Notes: generated by a model from the letters alone, not told the origin. Positions 26,136 through 35,942 are shown, counted from the stretch's first letter. The stretch: DNA of 64,000 nt from Segatella albensis DSM 11370 = JCM 12258 (GCF_000426565.1 NZ_AUFP01000010.1:1-64000); one strand, 5' to 3'. Numbers and translations: made by a program.

Positions 26136-27575
26136 ATGAAATCAAACAAATTATATAACAAGGCAGCTAAGGTATTTGCGCTTATACCTTTTACCTTATG
26201 CCTTTTGCTGTTGCTGGCAGCTTGTAGCAACGACAATTTGAGCGACCTTCAACTTGCAGGTAATTGTGCTGTTGAGTCTATTGAACTTGATGGAAAATAT
26301 ACAGGTGTAGTTGATCCTGTTTCACGTACCGTAAAAATAAAGGTGCCCGTAAGTTTCTTGAATAAGAGTGCCATGAAAGTTACCGCACTGAATATTTCAG
26401 AAGGTGCTAAGGCAAATATTTCTGTTGGTGATGTAGTTGATTTCAGTGCAGCCAAGGTCATGCATATTACTCGTGGTGATCTTTATCTCGACTGGACTAT
26501 CAACGTTAAGAATGATGAGGCAAAAATAAAGTCGTTCATCATCAACGATACATACAAAGCAAGTATCAATGAGGAAGAGCACACTATAACTGCGTTCCTT
26601 CCAGCTACTGTTGATATAAAGAAAGCTATTCCTACTATCACCTATAGTGAGGATGCAACAATCTCTCCATTGAGTGGTGTGCAGACAGATTTCTCTGAGC
26701 CTGTAACATATACTGTTACCGACAATACTGCTACAGCAACCTATGTTGCTACTATCAAAACAGTATCTGCTCCTTCTGCTATCTTCCTTGGTGGTGCTAA
26801 AGCAACAACCATGGACGAACTTGTTCCTGAGGAGAAAGAGGCTTGTAAGTGGATGCTTGCTAACATTGAAAACTCAATGTTCGTGAGCTGGGATGAGCTG
26901 AAAGCTGGCAATGTAGATCTTTCTAAGTGTAAGATAATCTGGTGGCATTGGCAGAATCAGCCATCTGAAACCATTGGTGACTTCGAGAGCGCTGCAACTT
27001 CAACAGCTATGGGTGCACTAAATACTCTTACCGATTTCTATAGGAATGGTGGTGCATTCATTCTTAGTCGTGCTGCTGTTAATTTCGCTGCTAAGCTTGG
27101 TGCTATCAAAGATAATCGTTGCGCAAACAACTGTTGGGGCGCCAGCGATGATGGTGGTGATGTTATCAGTGCTGGTGGAGAATGGGGCTTCATGATGAAA
27201 GACGCCAACCACCCAGTATGGAAGAATATGAAACTCAAGGATGGTGAAATTAAGACTGTTGATGCAGGTTACACCATTTCTAACTGTACTTCACAGTGGG
27301 GTATGTGGGGCGACTATGATAAGTTTGATCAGCCTTATACCGTAGGTCACGAGAAGTGGATTAACCTCACTGGTGGTCGTATCCTTGGTCATGGTGGCGA
27401 TGGTGCAATCTCTGTATGGGAGGCTCCTGCTTATAATGGCACTTTTGGTAAGGGTGGTATCATCTGCTTTGGTTCAGGATGTTACGACTGGTGGTCACCA
27501 ACTTCATATACCTCTTATTATCATGATAATGTAGGTATTATGACAGGTAATGCATTCGATTACCTTACCAAGTAA
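26136..27575 (+). CDS. DUF4960-type surface glycan-binding lipoprotein
   Basis: A 479-residue lipoprotein (LLLAACSND, Cys30). After two Ig-like beta segments (about 45-215) comes a C-terminal domain with IIWWHWQNQP, FYRNGGAFILSRAAV, GGRILGHGGDG and GGIICFGSGCYDWW patterns, as in DUF4960 proteins. Its place directly after SusD matches BT1761, the levan-binding surface protein of Bacteroides thetaiotaomicron. It likely holds the polysaccharide at the cell surface for the GH32 enzymes. No catalytic site is recognised. Confidence 0.85.
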   Translation: MKSNKLYNKAAKVFALIPFTLCLLLLLAACSNDNLSDLQLAGNCAVESIELDGKYTGVVDPVSRTVKIKVPVSFLNKSAMKVTALNISEGAKANISVGDVVDFSAAKVMHITRGDLYLDWTINVKNDEAKIKSFIINDTYKASINEEEHTITAFLPATVDIKKAIPTITYSEDATISPLSGVQTDFSEPVTYTVTDNTATATYVATIKTVSAPSAIFLGGAKATTMDELVPEEKEACKWMLANIENSMFVSWDELKAGNVDLSKCKIIWWHWQNQPSETIGDFESAATSTAMGALNTLTDFYRNGGAFILSRAAVNFAAKLGAIKDNRCANNCWGASDDGGDVISAGGEWGFMMKDANHPVWKNMKLKDGEIKTVDAGYTISNCTSQWGMWGDYDKFDQPYTVGHEKWINLTGGRILGHGGDGAISVWEAPAYNGTFGKGGIICFGSGCYDWWSPTSYTSYYHDNVGIMTGNAFDYLTK

Positions 27576-27623
27576 GGCTTATGCTTGCATAGAGACAACT
27601 TCAATTATAAATTGTAAATGCTT

Positions 27624-29219
27624 ATGAAAAAGATGATATATTCAATCGCAATTGCACTGTCAGCTGTAACGCTGACAGGTTGCAGCGACGATAAATTTGA
27701 AGGTGACGTTGCAAAAGATTGGGCAGCAACAACAGAGTTTTTTAACTCTACAGAGGAAAATGGTTATTCTACATATTACACACCAGCTATAGGTCGTGTT
27801 GGTGATCCAATGCCTTTTTATGACGAGAAGGCTGGAGAGTATAAAGTGCTTTATCTTCAGGAGTTTAACAACAATGCTCCTTTCCGCTACCATCCAATTT
27901 GGACAGTAGCAACAAAAGATGGTGCTAACTATCATTCGCTTGGTGAAACACTTGGTGTTGGTTCAAGTGATTTCCAGCAGGATGCTGCTCTTGGTACAGG
28001 TTGCTGCTATTACAACAAGCAGGATGGTTTGTATTATATCTATTATACAGGTCATAATCCAAATTGTGAGAATACTGAAGTAGTGCTTCGTGCTACATCA
28101 CCCGATTATAAAACTTGGACTCGCGACAACTCATGGTCGTTGAAGGGTGCTGATTACAACCTTTCAAAGAATGATTTCCGCGATCCACAGATTTTTGAGG
28201 ATAATGGTGTTTATCACATGGTAATAGCAACCCGTCAGGGCGACCCTAAGTTTGCTGATTTCACCTCTACAGATATGAAGAATTGGGAGTTTGCTGGTTC
28301 TTTCAATGCAGTATGGGATCGTATGTGTGAGTGCCCTGATATTTTCAAGATGGGCGATTGGTGGTACTTCATCTATAGCGAGGGTTATCAGACGACATGG
28401 AGCCGTAAGGTGAAATATATGATGGCAAAGAGCTTTGAAGGCTTGAAGGCTTGCTTTGGCGACCCAGGTGCTAACTGGCCAAAAGATGGTCATGAAGGTG
28501 TTCTTGACAGCCGTGCTTTCTATGCTGGTAAAACAGCTTCTAATGGTAGCGAGCGTCTCATCTGGGGCTGGTGTCCTTTCCGTTCAGGTGCTAATGTATG
28601 GGAAAAGAATATTAATGTAGGTGAGAAAGAACCAAACTGGAGTGGTGCTTTGGTTTGCCATAAGATTATTCAGCATGCTGATGGTACTCTTACCTTAGGT
28701 AAGGTAGATGCTATTGATGCAAAATATACTAATGCACAGGATGTGAAAGTTGTAGCTAACAATGGTTACACAGGTTCAGCAACAAGTTTCAAACTTTCTG
28801 GCGACAATGCTTTTGCACAGTTTGCACGTCTTGGTAATCACAACAAGATTTCTTTCACTGTTAAGACAGATAATAACTGGGATAAGTTTGGTATCTCTTT
28901 TGTTCGTGGTGGTGATTCTAAGAAGTATTATACCATCGTAGTAAATCCAGAGGATGAAAATAACCGTAAAATTAATTTCGAGGAAGAAGGTGCCGAAGGC
29001 AAGGGCTTTATCGAGGGTATTGATGGTTATTGGTTTGCGCGTCCTGCCAACAATGTTTACAATGTGACAATCTATACAGATAACTCTGTGCTCACCATGT
29101 ATATTAATGATGTTTGTGCTTACACCCAGCGCATCTATGGTATGGCAAAGAACTGCTGGAGCATCAATAATTATGGTGGAAATATTGATGTAACCGATCT
29201 TACTGTAAGTCAGTATTAA
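27624..29219 (+). CDS. GH32-like surface lipoprotein, divergent nucleophile motif
   Basis: A 531-residue lipoprotein (LTLTGCSDD). I preferred the ATG at 27624 over 27618 because it gives a standard MKKM signal; either is possible. The five-bladed propeller shows VGDPMPFY in place of the usual WMNDPNG (putative nucleophile Asp about 61), then NDFRDPQIFED and ECPDIFKMGDWW (acid/base Glu). A C-terminal beta-sandwich starts about 360. Its position and lipid anchor match the surface endo-levanase slot (BT1760) of the Bacteroides locus, so it probably makes the first cut. Exact linkage specificity, levan or inulin, cannot be told from sequence. Confidence 0.8.
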   Translation: MKKMIYSIAIALSAVTLTGCSDDKFEGDVAKDWAATTEFFNSTEENGYSTYYTPAIGRVGDPMPFYDEKAGEYKVLYLQEFNNNAPFRYHPIWTVATKDGANYHSLGETLGVGSSDFQQDAALGTGCCYYNKQDGLYYIYYTGHNPNCENTEVVLRATSPDYKTWTRDNSWSLKGADYNLSKNDFRDPQIFEDNGVYHMVIATRQGDPKFADFTSTDMKNWEFAGSFNAVWDRMCECPDIFKMGDWWYFIYSEGYQTTWSRKVKYMMAKSFEGLKACFGDPGANWPKDGHEGVLDSRAFYAGKTASNGSERLIWGWCPFRSGANVWEKNINVGEKEPNWSGALVCHKIIQHADGTLTLGKVDAIDAKYTNAQDVKVVANNGYTGSATSFKLSGDNAFAQFARLGNHNKISFTVKTDNNWDKFGISFVRGGDSKKYYTIVVNPEDENNRKINFEEEGAEGKGFIEGIDGYWFARPANNVYNVTIYTDNSVLTMYINDVCAYTQRIYGMAKNCWSINNYGGNIDVTDLTVSQY

Positions 29220-29220
29220 A

Positions 29221-30951
29221 ATGAAATATCTAAAACTATTCTTTACAATCTGTGCATTGGCTGTATTCTCTGCAGCCAATGCTCAAGAACTATTAGTTCT
29301 AAGCGAAAACCATGCTATGCTGCGTATTCCTGCAGGACATAAATACCTATTGATGCCTGTTGAGGAAAGTCAGGAGTATGATTATATCCGTGTTTCGGTT
29401 GATAACAAGTTGGTTAAAGAACTTAACTGTAAACTTGCAGTCAACAAGATTGACTATACTGTTCCTTTGAATCTTGCTCGCGTTATTAAAGAAGAAAAGG
29501 GTAGTGAGGATGCAAAGGGCGAAATAGTTATTGACATCACTTTCAATCGTAGCACAGGTAATCCTGGTGGTAGGATGCCAATAAGAAACTTTGCATGTTG
29601 GAAAGGAACAAAGGTTTCAAACACATTTGATATTACCAATCGTGAGAAATGGCGTCCTGTTTATCATCACACACCTAATTATGGTTGGATGAATGATCCT
29701 AACGGAATGTTCTACAAAGATGGCATTTGGCATCTTTTCTTCCAGTTTAATCCTTATGGCTCACAGTGGGAGAATATGACATGGGGACATTCAACCTCAA
29801 AGGATCTTATTCATTGGAACTACGAGGGTGAAGCAATAGAGCGTGATGCTTTTGGTACAATCTTCTCTGGTTCTTCTGTTGTTGACACAAGCAACACTGC
29901 TGGCTTTGGTAAGGGTGCTATAATTTCTTATTATACATCAGCTGGTCAGTCGCAGACACAGAGCATGGCTTATTCTACTGATAATGGTAAAACATTCACA
30001 AAGTATGCTGCTAATCCTGTGCTCACCTCAGAGATTCCTGATTTCCGTGACCCAAAAATTATCTGGCATGAAGCAACAAAGCGCTGGATTCTTATCCTTG
30101 CTGAGAAAACTCATGTTAAGTTCTATTCTTCTACCGATTTGAAGAATTGGACATTTGAGAGCAATTTTGGTGAAGAATATGGTAATCATGATGGTGTTTG
30201 GGAGTGTCCAGATATTTTTGAAATCAATGGTAAGTGGTTTATATTGCTGAATATTAACCCCGGAGGTCCTTTCGGTGGTTCTGCAACTCAATATTTTGTT
30301 GGTGATTTCGATGGACATAAGTTCACTTGCGAAGATGAACCAACCGAAACAAAGTGGCTCGACTATGGTAGGGATCACTATGCTACAGTTTCGTTCAACA
30401 ATGCGCCTGATGGCAGAATTGTTGTTATTCCTTGGATGAGCAACTGGCAGTATGCTGCTCAGGTTCCAACAAAGCAGTATCGCTCGGCTAACGGTATTCC
30501 TCGTGACCTTAGTTCATTCGATTATAAGGGTGAAACCTATTTGTCAGTAAAACCAAGTAAGGAGGTATATGCAGCTTTTTCAAAGAAGGCAACAGGACAC
30601 CTTTCAAATGCTTGTCGAGTTGATGTGCAGTTAAAGGGTAATGCCACAATAACTCTTTCAAATAGTAAAGGCGAGCAGGTTGTTATCAGCTATAATGCTA
30701 AGAACGAAAAGATATCAATGGATCGCACCAAGAGTGGTGAAGTTGGTTTTAGCGCTGAATTCCCAGTGGTTACTACATCACCAACTTATGGTAAGATAAA
30801 GACTTTGCAAATCTTCATCGATAGCTCAAGTATTGAGATTTTCGATGCAGCAGGTAAGGTTGCAATGACTAATATAGTGTTCCCAACAGAGCCTTACAAT
30901 ATAGTTAAGGTTAAGGGCGGAAAGGCCAAAGTGTTCAATTTGGCTAAATAA
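29221..30951 (+). CDS. GH32 exo-fructosidase (levanase/inulinase type)
   Basis: A 576-residue periplasmic enzyme that removes fructose from fructan oligosaccharides. The signal peptide ends ANAQ at about residue 22. An N-terminal beta domain (about 25-140) precedes the GH32 propeller with WMNDPNG (nucleophile Asp about 159), FFQFNPYGSQWENMTWGH, DFRDPKIIW (about 275) and WECPDIFEI (acid/base Glu about 328). The C-terminal beta-sandwich ends LQIFIDSSSIEIF. It begins 1 bp after the previous stop, so the pair is cotranscribed. Order matches BT1759. Confidence 0.93.
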   Translation: MKYLKLFFTICALAVFSAANAQELLVLSENHAMLRIPAGHKYLLMPVEESQEYDYIRVSVDNKLVKELNCKLAVNKIDYTVPLNLARVIKEEKGSEDAKGEIVIDITFNRSTGNPGGRMPIRNFACWKGTKVSNTFDITNREKWRPVYHHTPNYGWMNDPNGMFYKDGIWHLFFQFNPYGSQWENMTWGHSTSKDLIHWNYEGEAIERDAFGTIFSGSSVVDTSNTAGFGKGAIISYYTSAGQSQTQSMAYSTDNGKTFTKYAANPVLTSEIPDFRDPKIIWHEATKRWILILAEKTHVKFYSSTDLKNWTFESNFGEEYGNHDGVWECPDIFEINGKWFILLNINPGGPFGGSATQYFVGDFDGHKFTCEDEPTETKWLDYGRDHYATVSFNNAPDGRIVVIPWMSNWQYAAQVPTKQYRSANGIPRDLSSFDYKGETYLSVKPSKEVYAAFSKKATGHLSNACRVDVQLKGNATITLSNSKGEQVVISYNAKNEKISMDRTKSGEVGFSAEFPVVTTSPTYGKIKTLQIFIDSSSIEIFDAAGKVAMTNIVFPTEPYNIVKVKGGKAKVFNLAK

Positions 30952-31077
30952 TTGTAAAGTATAGCTCTAATTTTGTTACATGAACGAAAAGTTGCTTTCT
31001 TTGTAACAAAATTAGGGCTATAGTTTTAATAGTATTAACTATCTTTGTCAACGATAACTAAAAATTTTAAAATACCT

Positions 31078-32268
31078 ATGAGTAAAAATCTAAAACTGAC
31101 GATAATCCCTGTGATGTTATGTTTCTTTGCGATGGGATTCGTTGATTTGGTTGGAATAGCCTCTAATTATGTAAAGGAGGATTTAAATTTAACAGATACT
31201 GTTGCCAATATTTTTCCTTCTTTGGTATTCTTCTGGTTCCTTATTTTCAGCGTGCCTACTGGTGTGTTGATGAATAAGATTGGGCGTAAGAAGACGGTTA
31301 TGCTGTCACTTATTGTTACTGTTGTTTCATTACTTCTTCCTATTTTGGGTGAGAACTTCACATTAATGCTTATCTCGTTCTCATTGTTGGGTATTGGTAA
31401 TGCTTTGATGCAGACATCGCTTAATCCATTGGTTTCTCAGGTTAGTGGCGATGCTAATTTGGCGTCAACATTAACATTTGGTCAGTTTGTTAAGGCCATA
31501 GCTTCATTTATGGCTCCTTATATAGCAATGTGGGGTGCAATGGCTTCAATTCCTACCTTTGGTCTTGGATGGCGTGTGTTGTTCCCAATTTATATGGTAA
31601 TTGGTGTGTTGGCAACATTGTTGCTTGGTGCATCAACTATTAATGAAGAAATAGCTGAAAAAGCAGAGAGCAATGGTGGTGTTCTCAAGGAGTTTGCCGA
31701 CTGTTTCAAGCTTCTTGCTAAACCAATCGTGTTGCTTAGCTTCCTCGGTATAATGTGTCATGTGGGTATCGATGTTGGTACCAACACCACAGCTCCTAAG
31801 ATTTTGATGGAGCGTTTGGGCATGACTCTTAATGATGCAGCTTTTGCAACATCTCTTTATTTTATTTTCCGTACAATAGGTTGCCTCACAGGTAGTTTCT
31901 TTTTGCGTGTGCTCAGTTCAAAGAGTTTCCTCATTATCTCTGTCATAATGATGGCATTGTCAATGGTGGGACTTTTTATTGGCGACAACAAGGTTGTTCT
32001 TTATATTGCTATCGCCCTTGTTGGATATGGCAATTCAAATGTATTCTCAATAATATTCTCTCAGGCAATTCTGAGTGTACCCGAGAAGAAGAATGAGGTG
32101 AGTGGTTTGATGATTATCGGTCTCTTTGGCGGTACAATTTTCCCACTCCTGATGGGACTTGCAAGTGATGCTATCGGACAGGTTGGTGCGGTAATAGTTA
32201 TGGCAGTTGGTGTGGCTTATCTTTTCTGCTATATTCCACAAGTGAAAAAAATAAATTCTCACAGTTGA
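31078..32268 (+). CDS. MFS sugar permease, probable fructose importer
   Basis: A 396-residue inner-membrane protein with about 12 hydrophobic helices. It belongs to the FHS-like major facilitator group (FucP/GluP relatives): CFFAMGFVDLVGIASNYVK in helix 1, VPTGVLMNKIGRKKTVM in the loop 2-3 signature. I start at 31078 because the in-frame ATG at 31045 would add a hydrophilic stretch without similarity. Its place between GH32 and fructokinase genes matches BT1758. It would carry fructose released in the periplasm into the cytoplasm. Confidence 0.88.
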   Translation: MSKNLKLTIIPVMLCFFAMGFVDLVGIASNYVKEDLNLTDTVANIFPSLVFFWFLIFSVPTGVLMNKIGRKKTVMLSLIVTVVSLLLPILGENFTLMLISFSLLGIGNALMQTSLNPLVSQVSGDANLASTLTFGQFVKAIASFMAPYIAMWGAMASIPTFGLGWRVLFPIYMVIGVLATLLLGASTINEEIAEKAESNGGVLKEFADCFKLLAKPIVLLSFLGIMCHVGIDVGTNTTAPKILMERLGMTLNDAAFATSLYFIFRTIGCLTGSFFLRVLSSKSFLIISVIMMALSMVGLFIGDNKVVLYIAIALVGYGNSNVFSIIFSQAILSVPEKKNEVSGLMIIGLFGGTIFPLLMGLASDAIGQVGAVIVMAVGVAYLFCYIPQVKKINSHS

Positions 32269-32286
32269 GAAAAAAAATACGAGATT

Positions 32287-33168
32287 ATGGAAAAAGATAA
32301 TCGTTATGTAGTCGGTTTAGGTGAAGCACTTTGGGATGTGCTTCCTGAAGGAAAGAAATTGGGTGGTGCCCCAGCTAATTTTGCATATCATGCAGGACAG
32401 TATGGTTTGAATACCATTGCTGTTAGTGCTCTTGGAGACGATGCTTTGGCTGAGGAAACAATCCAGCAGTTAGAAGAGAAAAAGCTGAGATATGAGATGC
32501 CTCACGTTCCTTATCCAACAGGAACTGTGCAGGTTGAGCTTGACACCGAGGGTGTTCCTACCTATGATATTAAAGAGAATGTAGCATGGGACAATATTCC
32601 TTTCTCTAAGTCTATTGAGGGTATTGCTCGTAATAGTCGTGCAGTATGCTTTGGTTCGCTTGCTCAGCGCAATGTGGTAAGCAGAGAAACAATATCGAAG
32701 TTCCTCGATCACACTCCATCTGATTGTATTAAGATTTTCGATATCAACTTGCGTCAGCAGTTCTATACCAAGGAAGTTATCCAGGAATCGTTGAAGCGTT
32801 GCAATATCCTAAAGATTAATGATGAGGAACTTATCCTTATAGGCAGAATGTTTGGCTATCCTGGTTTGGATATTGAAAACAAGTGTTTCTTGATTTTGGG
32901 TAAGTATAATCTTGATATGCTTGTGCTCACATGTGGTGTCAATGGTAGTTATGTGTTCACCCCTGGTAAGGTGTATTATCAGCCTACTCCAAAGGTTGAG
33001 GTTGCTGATACTGTTGGTGCAGGAGATTCTTTTACAGGAACATTCTGTGCTGCTATTCTTAATGGAAAATCGGTTGAAGAGGCTCATAAGTTAGCGGTTA
33101 ATGTGAGTGCCTATGTATGTACTCAGAATGGTGCTATGCCAGAAATACCAGAGAGATTCAAGTTTTAA
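32287..33168 (+). CDS. PfkB-family fructokinase
   Basis: A 293-residue cytoplasmic sugar kinase. The N-terminal VVGLGEALWDVLPEGKKLGG with GGAPANFAYHA is the sugar-binding signature, and DTVGAGDSFTGTF (Asp base about 247) is the PfkB signature 2 with the anion hole. It phosphorylates fructose with ATP to feed glycolysis. It begins 18 bp after the permease stop and ends the fructan operon; a terminator follows. The order matches BT1757. Confidence 0.93.
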   Translation: MEKDNRYVVGLGEALWDVLPEGKKLGGAPANFAYHAGQYGLNTIAVSALGDDALAEETIQQLEEKKLRYEMPHVPYPTGTVQVELDTEGVPTYDIKENVAWDNIPFSKSIEGIARNSRAVCFGSLAQRNVVSRETISKFLDHTPSDCIKIFDINLRQQFYTKEVIQESLKRCNILKINDEELILIGRMFGYPGLDIENKCFLILGKYNLDMLVLTCGVNGSYVFTPGKVYYQPTPKVEVADTVGAGDSFTGTFCAAILNGKSVEEAHKLAVNVSAYVCTQNGAMPEIPERFKF

Positions 33169-33228
33169 AAAGTTAGAGAGATAAGTAGCTCGGTAAATGA
33201 GTAAAGCATCTCTGTTAGGAGATAAATT

Positions 33229-33268
33229 AAATGGGTTCGAAATAGTAGTATTTTGAACCCATTTTTTA
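33229..33268 (+). terminator. Intrinsic terminator of the fructan operon
   Basis: AAATGGGTTC (33229-33238) pairs with GAACCCATTT (33255-33264), extended by a G-U pair and four A-T pairs around an AGTAGT loop. Six T residues overlap the right arm and its end. It lies 60 bp after the fructokinase stop. Confidence 0.9.
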
Positions 33269-33280
33269 TTTATGTTTCCA

Positions 33281-33636
33281 TTACTTCTGTTTACTGTTTT
33301 TTAGGGTGTTGATGAAAACATTTTTTTTTCTTTTGTCACGTGCTGCTGTTTTCTTATGTGAGGCTTCATGATACTCTGCCGTAGCCGTGAAGAACACATC
33401 GCTGCTTGAGTTGAGAGCTGTCTCCACGCTGTCTTGTATCACACCGATAATGAATCCCACAGCAACAGCCTGCATAGCAATATCGTTGCCAATGTTGAAA
33501 AATGCACAAGCCATTGGTATGAGCAGCAACGAACCTCCTGCAACACCCGATGAACCACAGGCGCCAAAGGTGGCTATTATGCCAAGGAACAATGCCGAAC
33601 CAAATGATACTTGCTGAAAATGCTGCTTATATTCAT
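33281..33636 (-). pseudogene. sstT: Serine/threonine:Na+ symporter remnant (sstT)
   Basis: The frame ending at 33281 encodes [20 protein letters not shown], then [20 protein letters not shown], the last part of SstT-type dicarboxylate/serine symporters. An ATG at 33636 gives MNISSIF, like an SstT N-terminus, but in another frame and with no middle. About three quarters of the gene is missing and the join is out of frame, so it is non-functional. The former promoter still shows TATCTTTG just upstream (33641-33648). Confidence 0.8.
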
Positions 33637-33655
33637 ATCTGCAAAGATAATAAAA

Positions 33656-33736
33656 AAAGTAAAAGGGTAAAGGGGTAAAAAGGGTAAAAGAGTAAAAAGG
33701 TAATTCATCCTAAACGAATCCTAAAGGCATCCTAAA
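33656..33736. repeat. Short degenerate tandem repeats
   Basis: Several copies of AAAGGGGTAA/AAAGAGTAA-like units (33657-33703) are followed by two copies of ATCCTAAAGG (about 33718-33740). They lie between the sstT remnant and the MGMT-like gene. The rest of the gap to 33927 shows no gene. Confidence 0.5.
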
Positions 33737-33927
33737 GGAATCTCGAATGTGGAGTTAGTCGCATTTCGTGCGATGTTGAGTTATACAATTATGAGTTTTT
33801 TTGCATTACTTTGCTGTAACAAGAGTTGGCTCAATAATTTATTTGTACCTATAAAAAATGCTTTTTCTGCATTTTTGGGGTACTTCTTCACCAACTCTTT
33901 CTCTTTTACCGTATCATTTACAATTTA

Positions 33928-34257
33928 TCATATATCCATCTTAATTTCTTCCTCAAATTTCCATTGGTATTTCTTCATATCCACACATCCATTACTCTTA
34001 AACTGGACGCCTTCGGCTTCGAGAAACTTGCGCTGTTCGAGCCATCCAGGAGCTGGACGTCCTTGGACGTTCACGACACGATGACATGGCAAGTTGAGAT
34101 GACCGGAGCCATGAAGTACGTGCCCTACCTGTCGGGCGTAGTCGGGATAACCTGCCAACAGGGCTATCTGACCGTATGTCATCACGCGACCTGAGGGTAT
34201 CACTGCCACAATGTCGTAAACGGACTGACGAAACTCTTCTAAGTTGATCCTACTCAT
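33928..34257 (-). CDS. MGMT-family (alkyltransferase-like) DNA-binding protein
   Basis: A 109-residue single-domain protein starting MSRINLEEF; I use the ATG at 34257, since the upstream extension does not match the family. VIPSGRVMTYGQIALLAG is the HTH region, with Tyr and Arg for base flipping. PCHRVVNVQGRPAP keeps the Cys of the methyl acceptor site. Only the C-terminal DNA-binding domain is present, as in alkyltransferase-like and short Ogt-type proteins, so it may either repair O6-alkylguanine or mark it for excision. It is transcribed divergently from the HAD gene. Confidence 0.85.
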   Translation of the reverse strand: MSRINLEEFRQSVYDIVAVIPSGRVMTYGQIALLAGYPDYARQVGHVLHGSGHLNLPCHRVVNVQGRPAPGWLEQRKFLEAEGVQFKSNGCVDMKKYQWKFEEEIKMDI

Positions 34258-34321
34258 GATGGTTTGTTTTGCTGACAAAGATACAAAAATATCATGAATA
34301 GGATAGTTGTTAATGGACTTC

Positions 34322-34350
34322 TTGTTTCTCAAAGATTATTCGTACCTTTG
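34322..34350 (+). promoter_or_regulatory. Promoter of the HAD hydrolase gene
   Basis: TTG (34322-34324) and TACCTTTG (34343-34350) form a -33/-7 pair 18 bp apart, with the coding start 18 bp downstream. The short leader supports the ATG at 34369. Confidence 0.65.
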
Positions 34351-34368
34351 CAGCAAAGACGAATATGT

Positions 34369-34971
34369 ATGATTAAATATGTTGTTTTAGATTTCGGGGG
34401 TGTCCTCGTAGATTATAATTTCAAGAATTTCTTCGCTCATCTTCTGGGTAGTGAGGAGAGGGCTACGTGGTTCCTCGATAATGTGTTCACTGAGGAGATG
34501 AACAATAAACTGGATATGCAGTTGAAACCGTTCGGTGAATATATCGAGGAGTGGAAGGCAAGATGGCCTGAATATGCCCACGAACTGGATTTTTTCAACT
34601 TACATTATACGGATATTTTCACAGGTGAAGTCGTGGGCATGAAGGTGTTGATGGAGAAACTGAAAGCACAGGGATATCAACTGCTGGGCCTCTCCAACTG
34701 GTCGTCGAAGGTGAATGATGTGATGAAGAAGTTTCCTGATTGTTTCCGATTGCTCGATGGATATCTCGTATCTTATATGGTACATCAACTGAAACCCGCA
34801 CCGGAAATCTATCAGTCGTTTATCCAAAAGTTTGGTATCAAAGCCGATGAATGTGTCTTCATTGATGACAAACCGAAGAATATCGAGGGAGCCAAAAATA
34901 TTGGTATGAAAGGTATCGTCTTCAAGGATGCTCAACAACTGGAAAGAGATCTCATGTCGATTTTGCAATAA
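34369..34971 (+). CDS. HAD-superfamily hydrolase (YihX-like)
   Basis: A 200-residue cytoplasmic phosphatase-like protein. Motif I is VLDFGGVLVD, in which the second Asp of DxD is Gly, as in YihX-type sugar phosphatases. Motif II is LLGLSNWS. Motif III Lys is in HQLKPAPEIYQ, and motif IV is CVFIDDKPKNIEGA. The cap is the small helical subclass I type. Its likely substrate is a sugar phosphate; the exact one is unknown. The upstream in-frame ATG at 34294 lies before the promoter and is not used. Confidence 0.85.
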   Translation: MIKYVVLDFGGVLVDYNFKNFFAHLLGSEERATWFLDNVFTEEMNNKLDMQLKPFGEYIEEWKARWPEYAHELDFFNLHYTDIFTGEVVGMKVLMEKLKAQGYQLLGLSNWSSKVNDVMKKFPDCFRLLDGYLVSYMVHQLKPAPEIYQSFIQKFGIKADECVFIDDKPKNIEGAKNIGMKGIVFKDAQQLERDLMSILQ

Positions 34972-35045
34972 TTTTACATTCATGATTTGGGGATAGCAGA
35001 ATAAATTTGTATTTTTGCTACGAATTTATTATAATCTAACAAAAC

Positions 35046-35942
35046 ATGAAAAAACTCATTTTATCAACGATCATGGGAGTGGCCTCTGCCCTATCTATGC
35101 AGGCCCAATGCGAAATCAATTATTCACGTATCGTAGAAGATGGCGGAACGGGTAACTACAAGGCTATCATGGAAGAAGTGAAAGGCTTTGATGCCCACAC
35201 CGTCTTCGTACCACAAGACCTCTCTAAGTTTAATGCCAAGAATCCTCTGCCTGTCCTTGTCTGGGGAAATGGTGCTTGTACGAACTCTCCTTGGGAGCAT
35301 TACCGTTTCCTCAATGATATTGCTTCACAGGGCTATCTCGTCATTGCTACTGGTTTTATTCCTAAAGACGATACACCTTACGAGGGTGAGATGTCGACAC
35401 CTGACCAGCAGATGCAGTCTATCGACTGGGCTATCAGCCAGAACAATGATAAGAAGAGTCCTTTATATCATAAGATCAACACAAAGGCTATCTGTGCGTC
35501 GGGGATGTCATGCGGTGGCCTACAGACTCTGTTCAACTGCGGTGATCCTCGCATCTCATGCTATATGATCTGCAACAGTGGTCTGTTCATCGATCCTTCC
35601 ATTGCCATGCCTAACATGCCCATGCCGGGCAAGGAACAACTGAAGAAGGTACACGGACCTATCATCTATATCTTGGGTGGCGAAACTGATATCGCATACA
35701 AAAATGGTATGGATGACTTCCATCGCATCTTGCATCAACCTGCCGTAGCCGTAAACTATCCTGTGGGACATGGTGGTACTTACCGTGAGGCTCATGGTGG
35801 AGAGTTCCGTTTCCCTGCCATCGCTTGGCTTAACTGGCAACTGAAAGGTGATAAGCAGGCTGCCAAGATGTTCACCGGTGATAAACCTGAGATATTGAAG
35901 CGAGAGAAATGGACGATAGAGAAGAATCAACTCTTGAAGTAA
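35046..35942 (+). CDS. Secreted alpha/beta hydrolase
   Basis: A 298-residue exported protein (signal peptide ending MQAQ, about residue 21). PVLVWGNGACTN is the oxyanion strand, and the nucleophile elbow is GMSCGG in ASGMSCGGLQT (Ser near residue 155). GGETDIAYKNG supplies the acid and GHGGTYREAHGG the His. This matches the PET-hydrolase/chlorophyllase-like branch of alpha/beta hydrolases seen in gut Bacteroidota. Substrate unknown; a plant ester is plausible. It stands alone with its own terminator. Confidence 0.8.
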   Translation: MKKLILSTIMGVASALSMQAQCEINYSRIVEDGGTGNYKAIMEEVKGFDAHTVFVPQDLSKFNAKNPLPVLVWGNGACTNSPWEHYRFLNDIASQGYLVIATGFIPKDDTPYEGEMSTPDQQMQSIDWAISQNNDKKSPLYHKINTKAICASGMSCGGLQTLFNCGDPRISCYMICNSGLFIDPSIAMPNMPMPGKEQLKKVHGPIIYILGGETDIAYKNGMDDFHRILHQPAVAVNYPVGHGGTYREAHGGEFRFPAIAWLNWQLKGDKQAAKMFTGDKPEILKREKWTIEKNQLLK

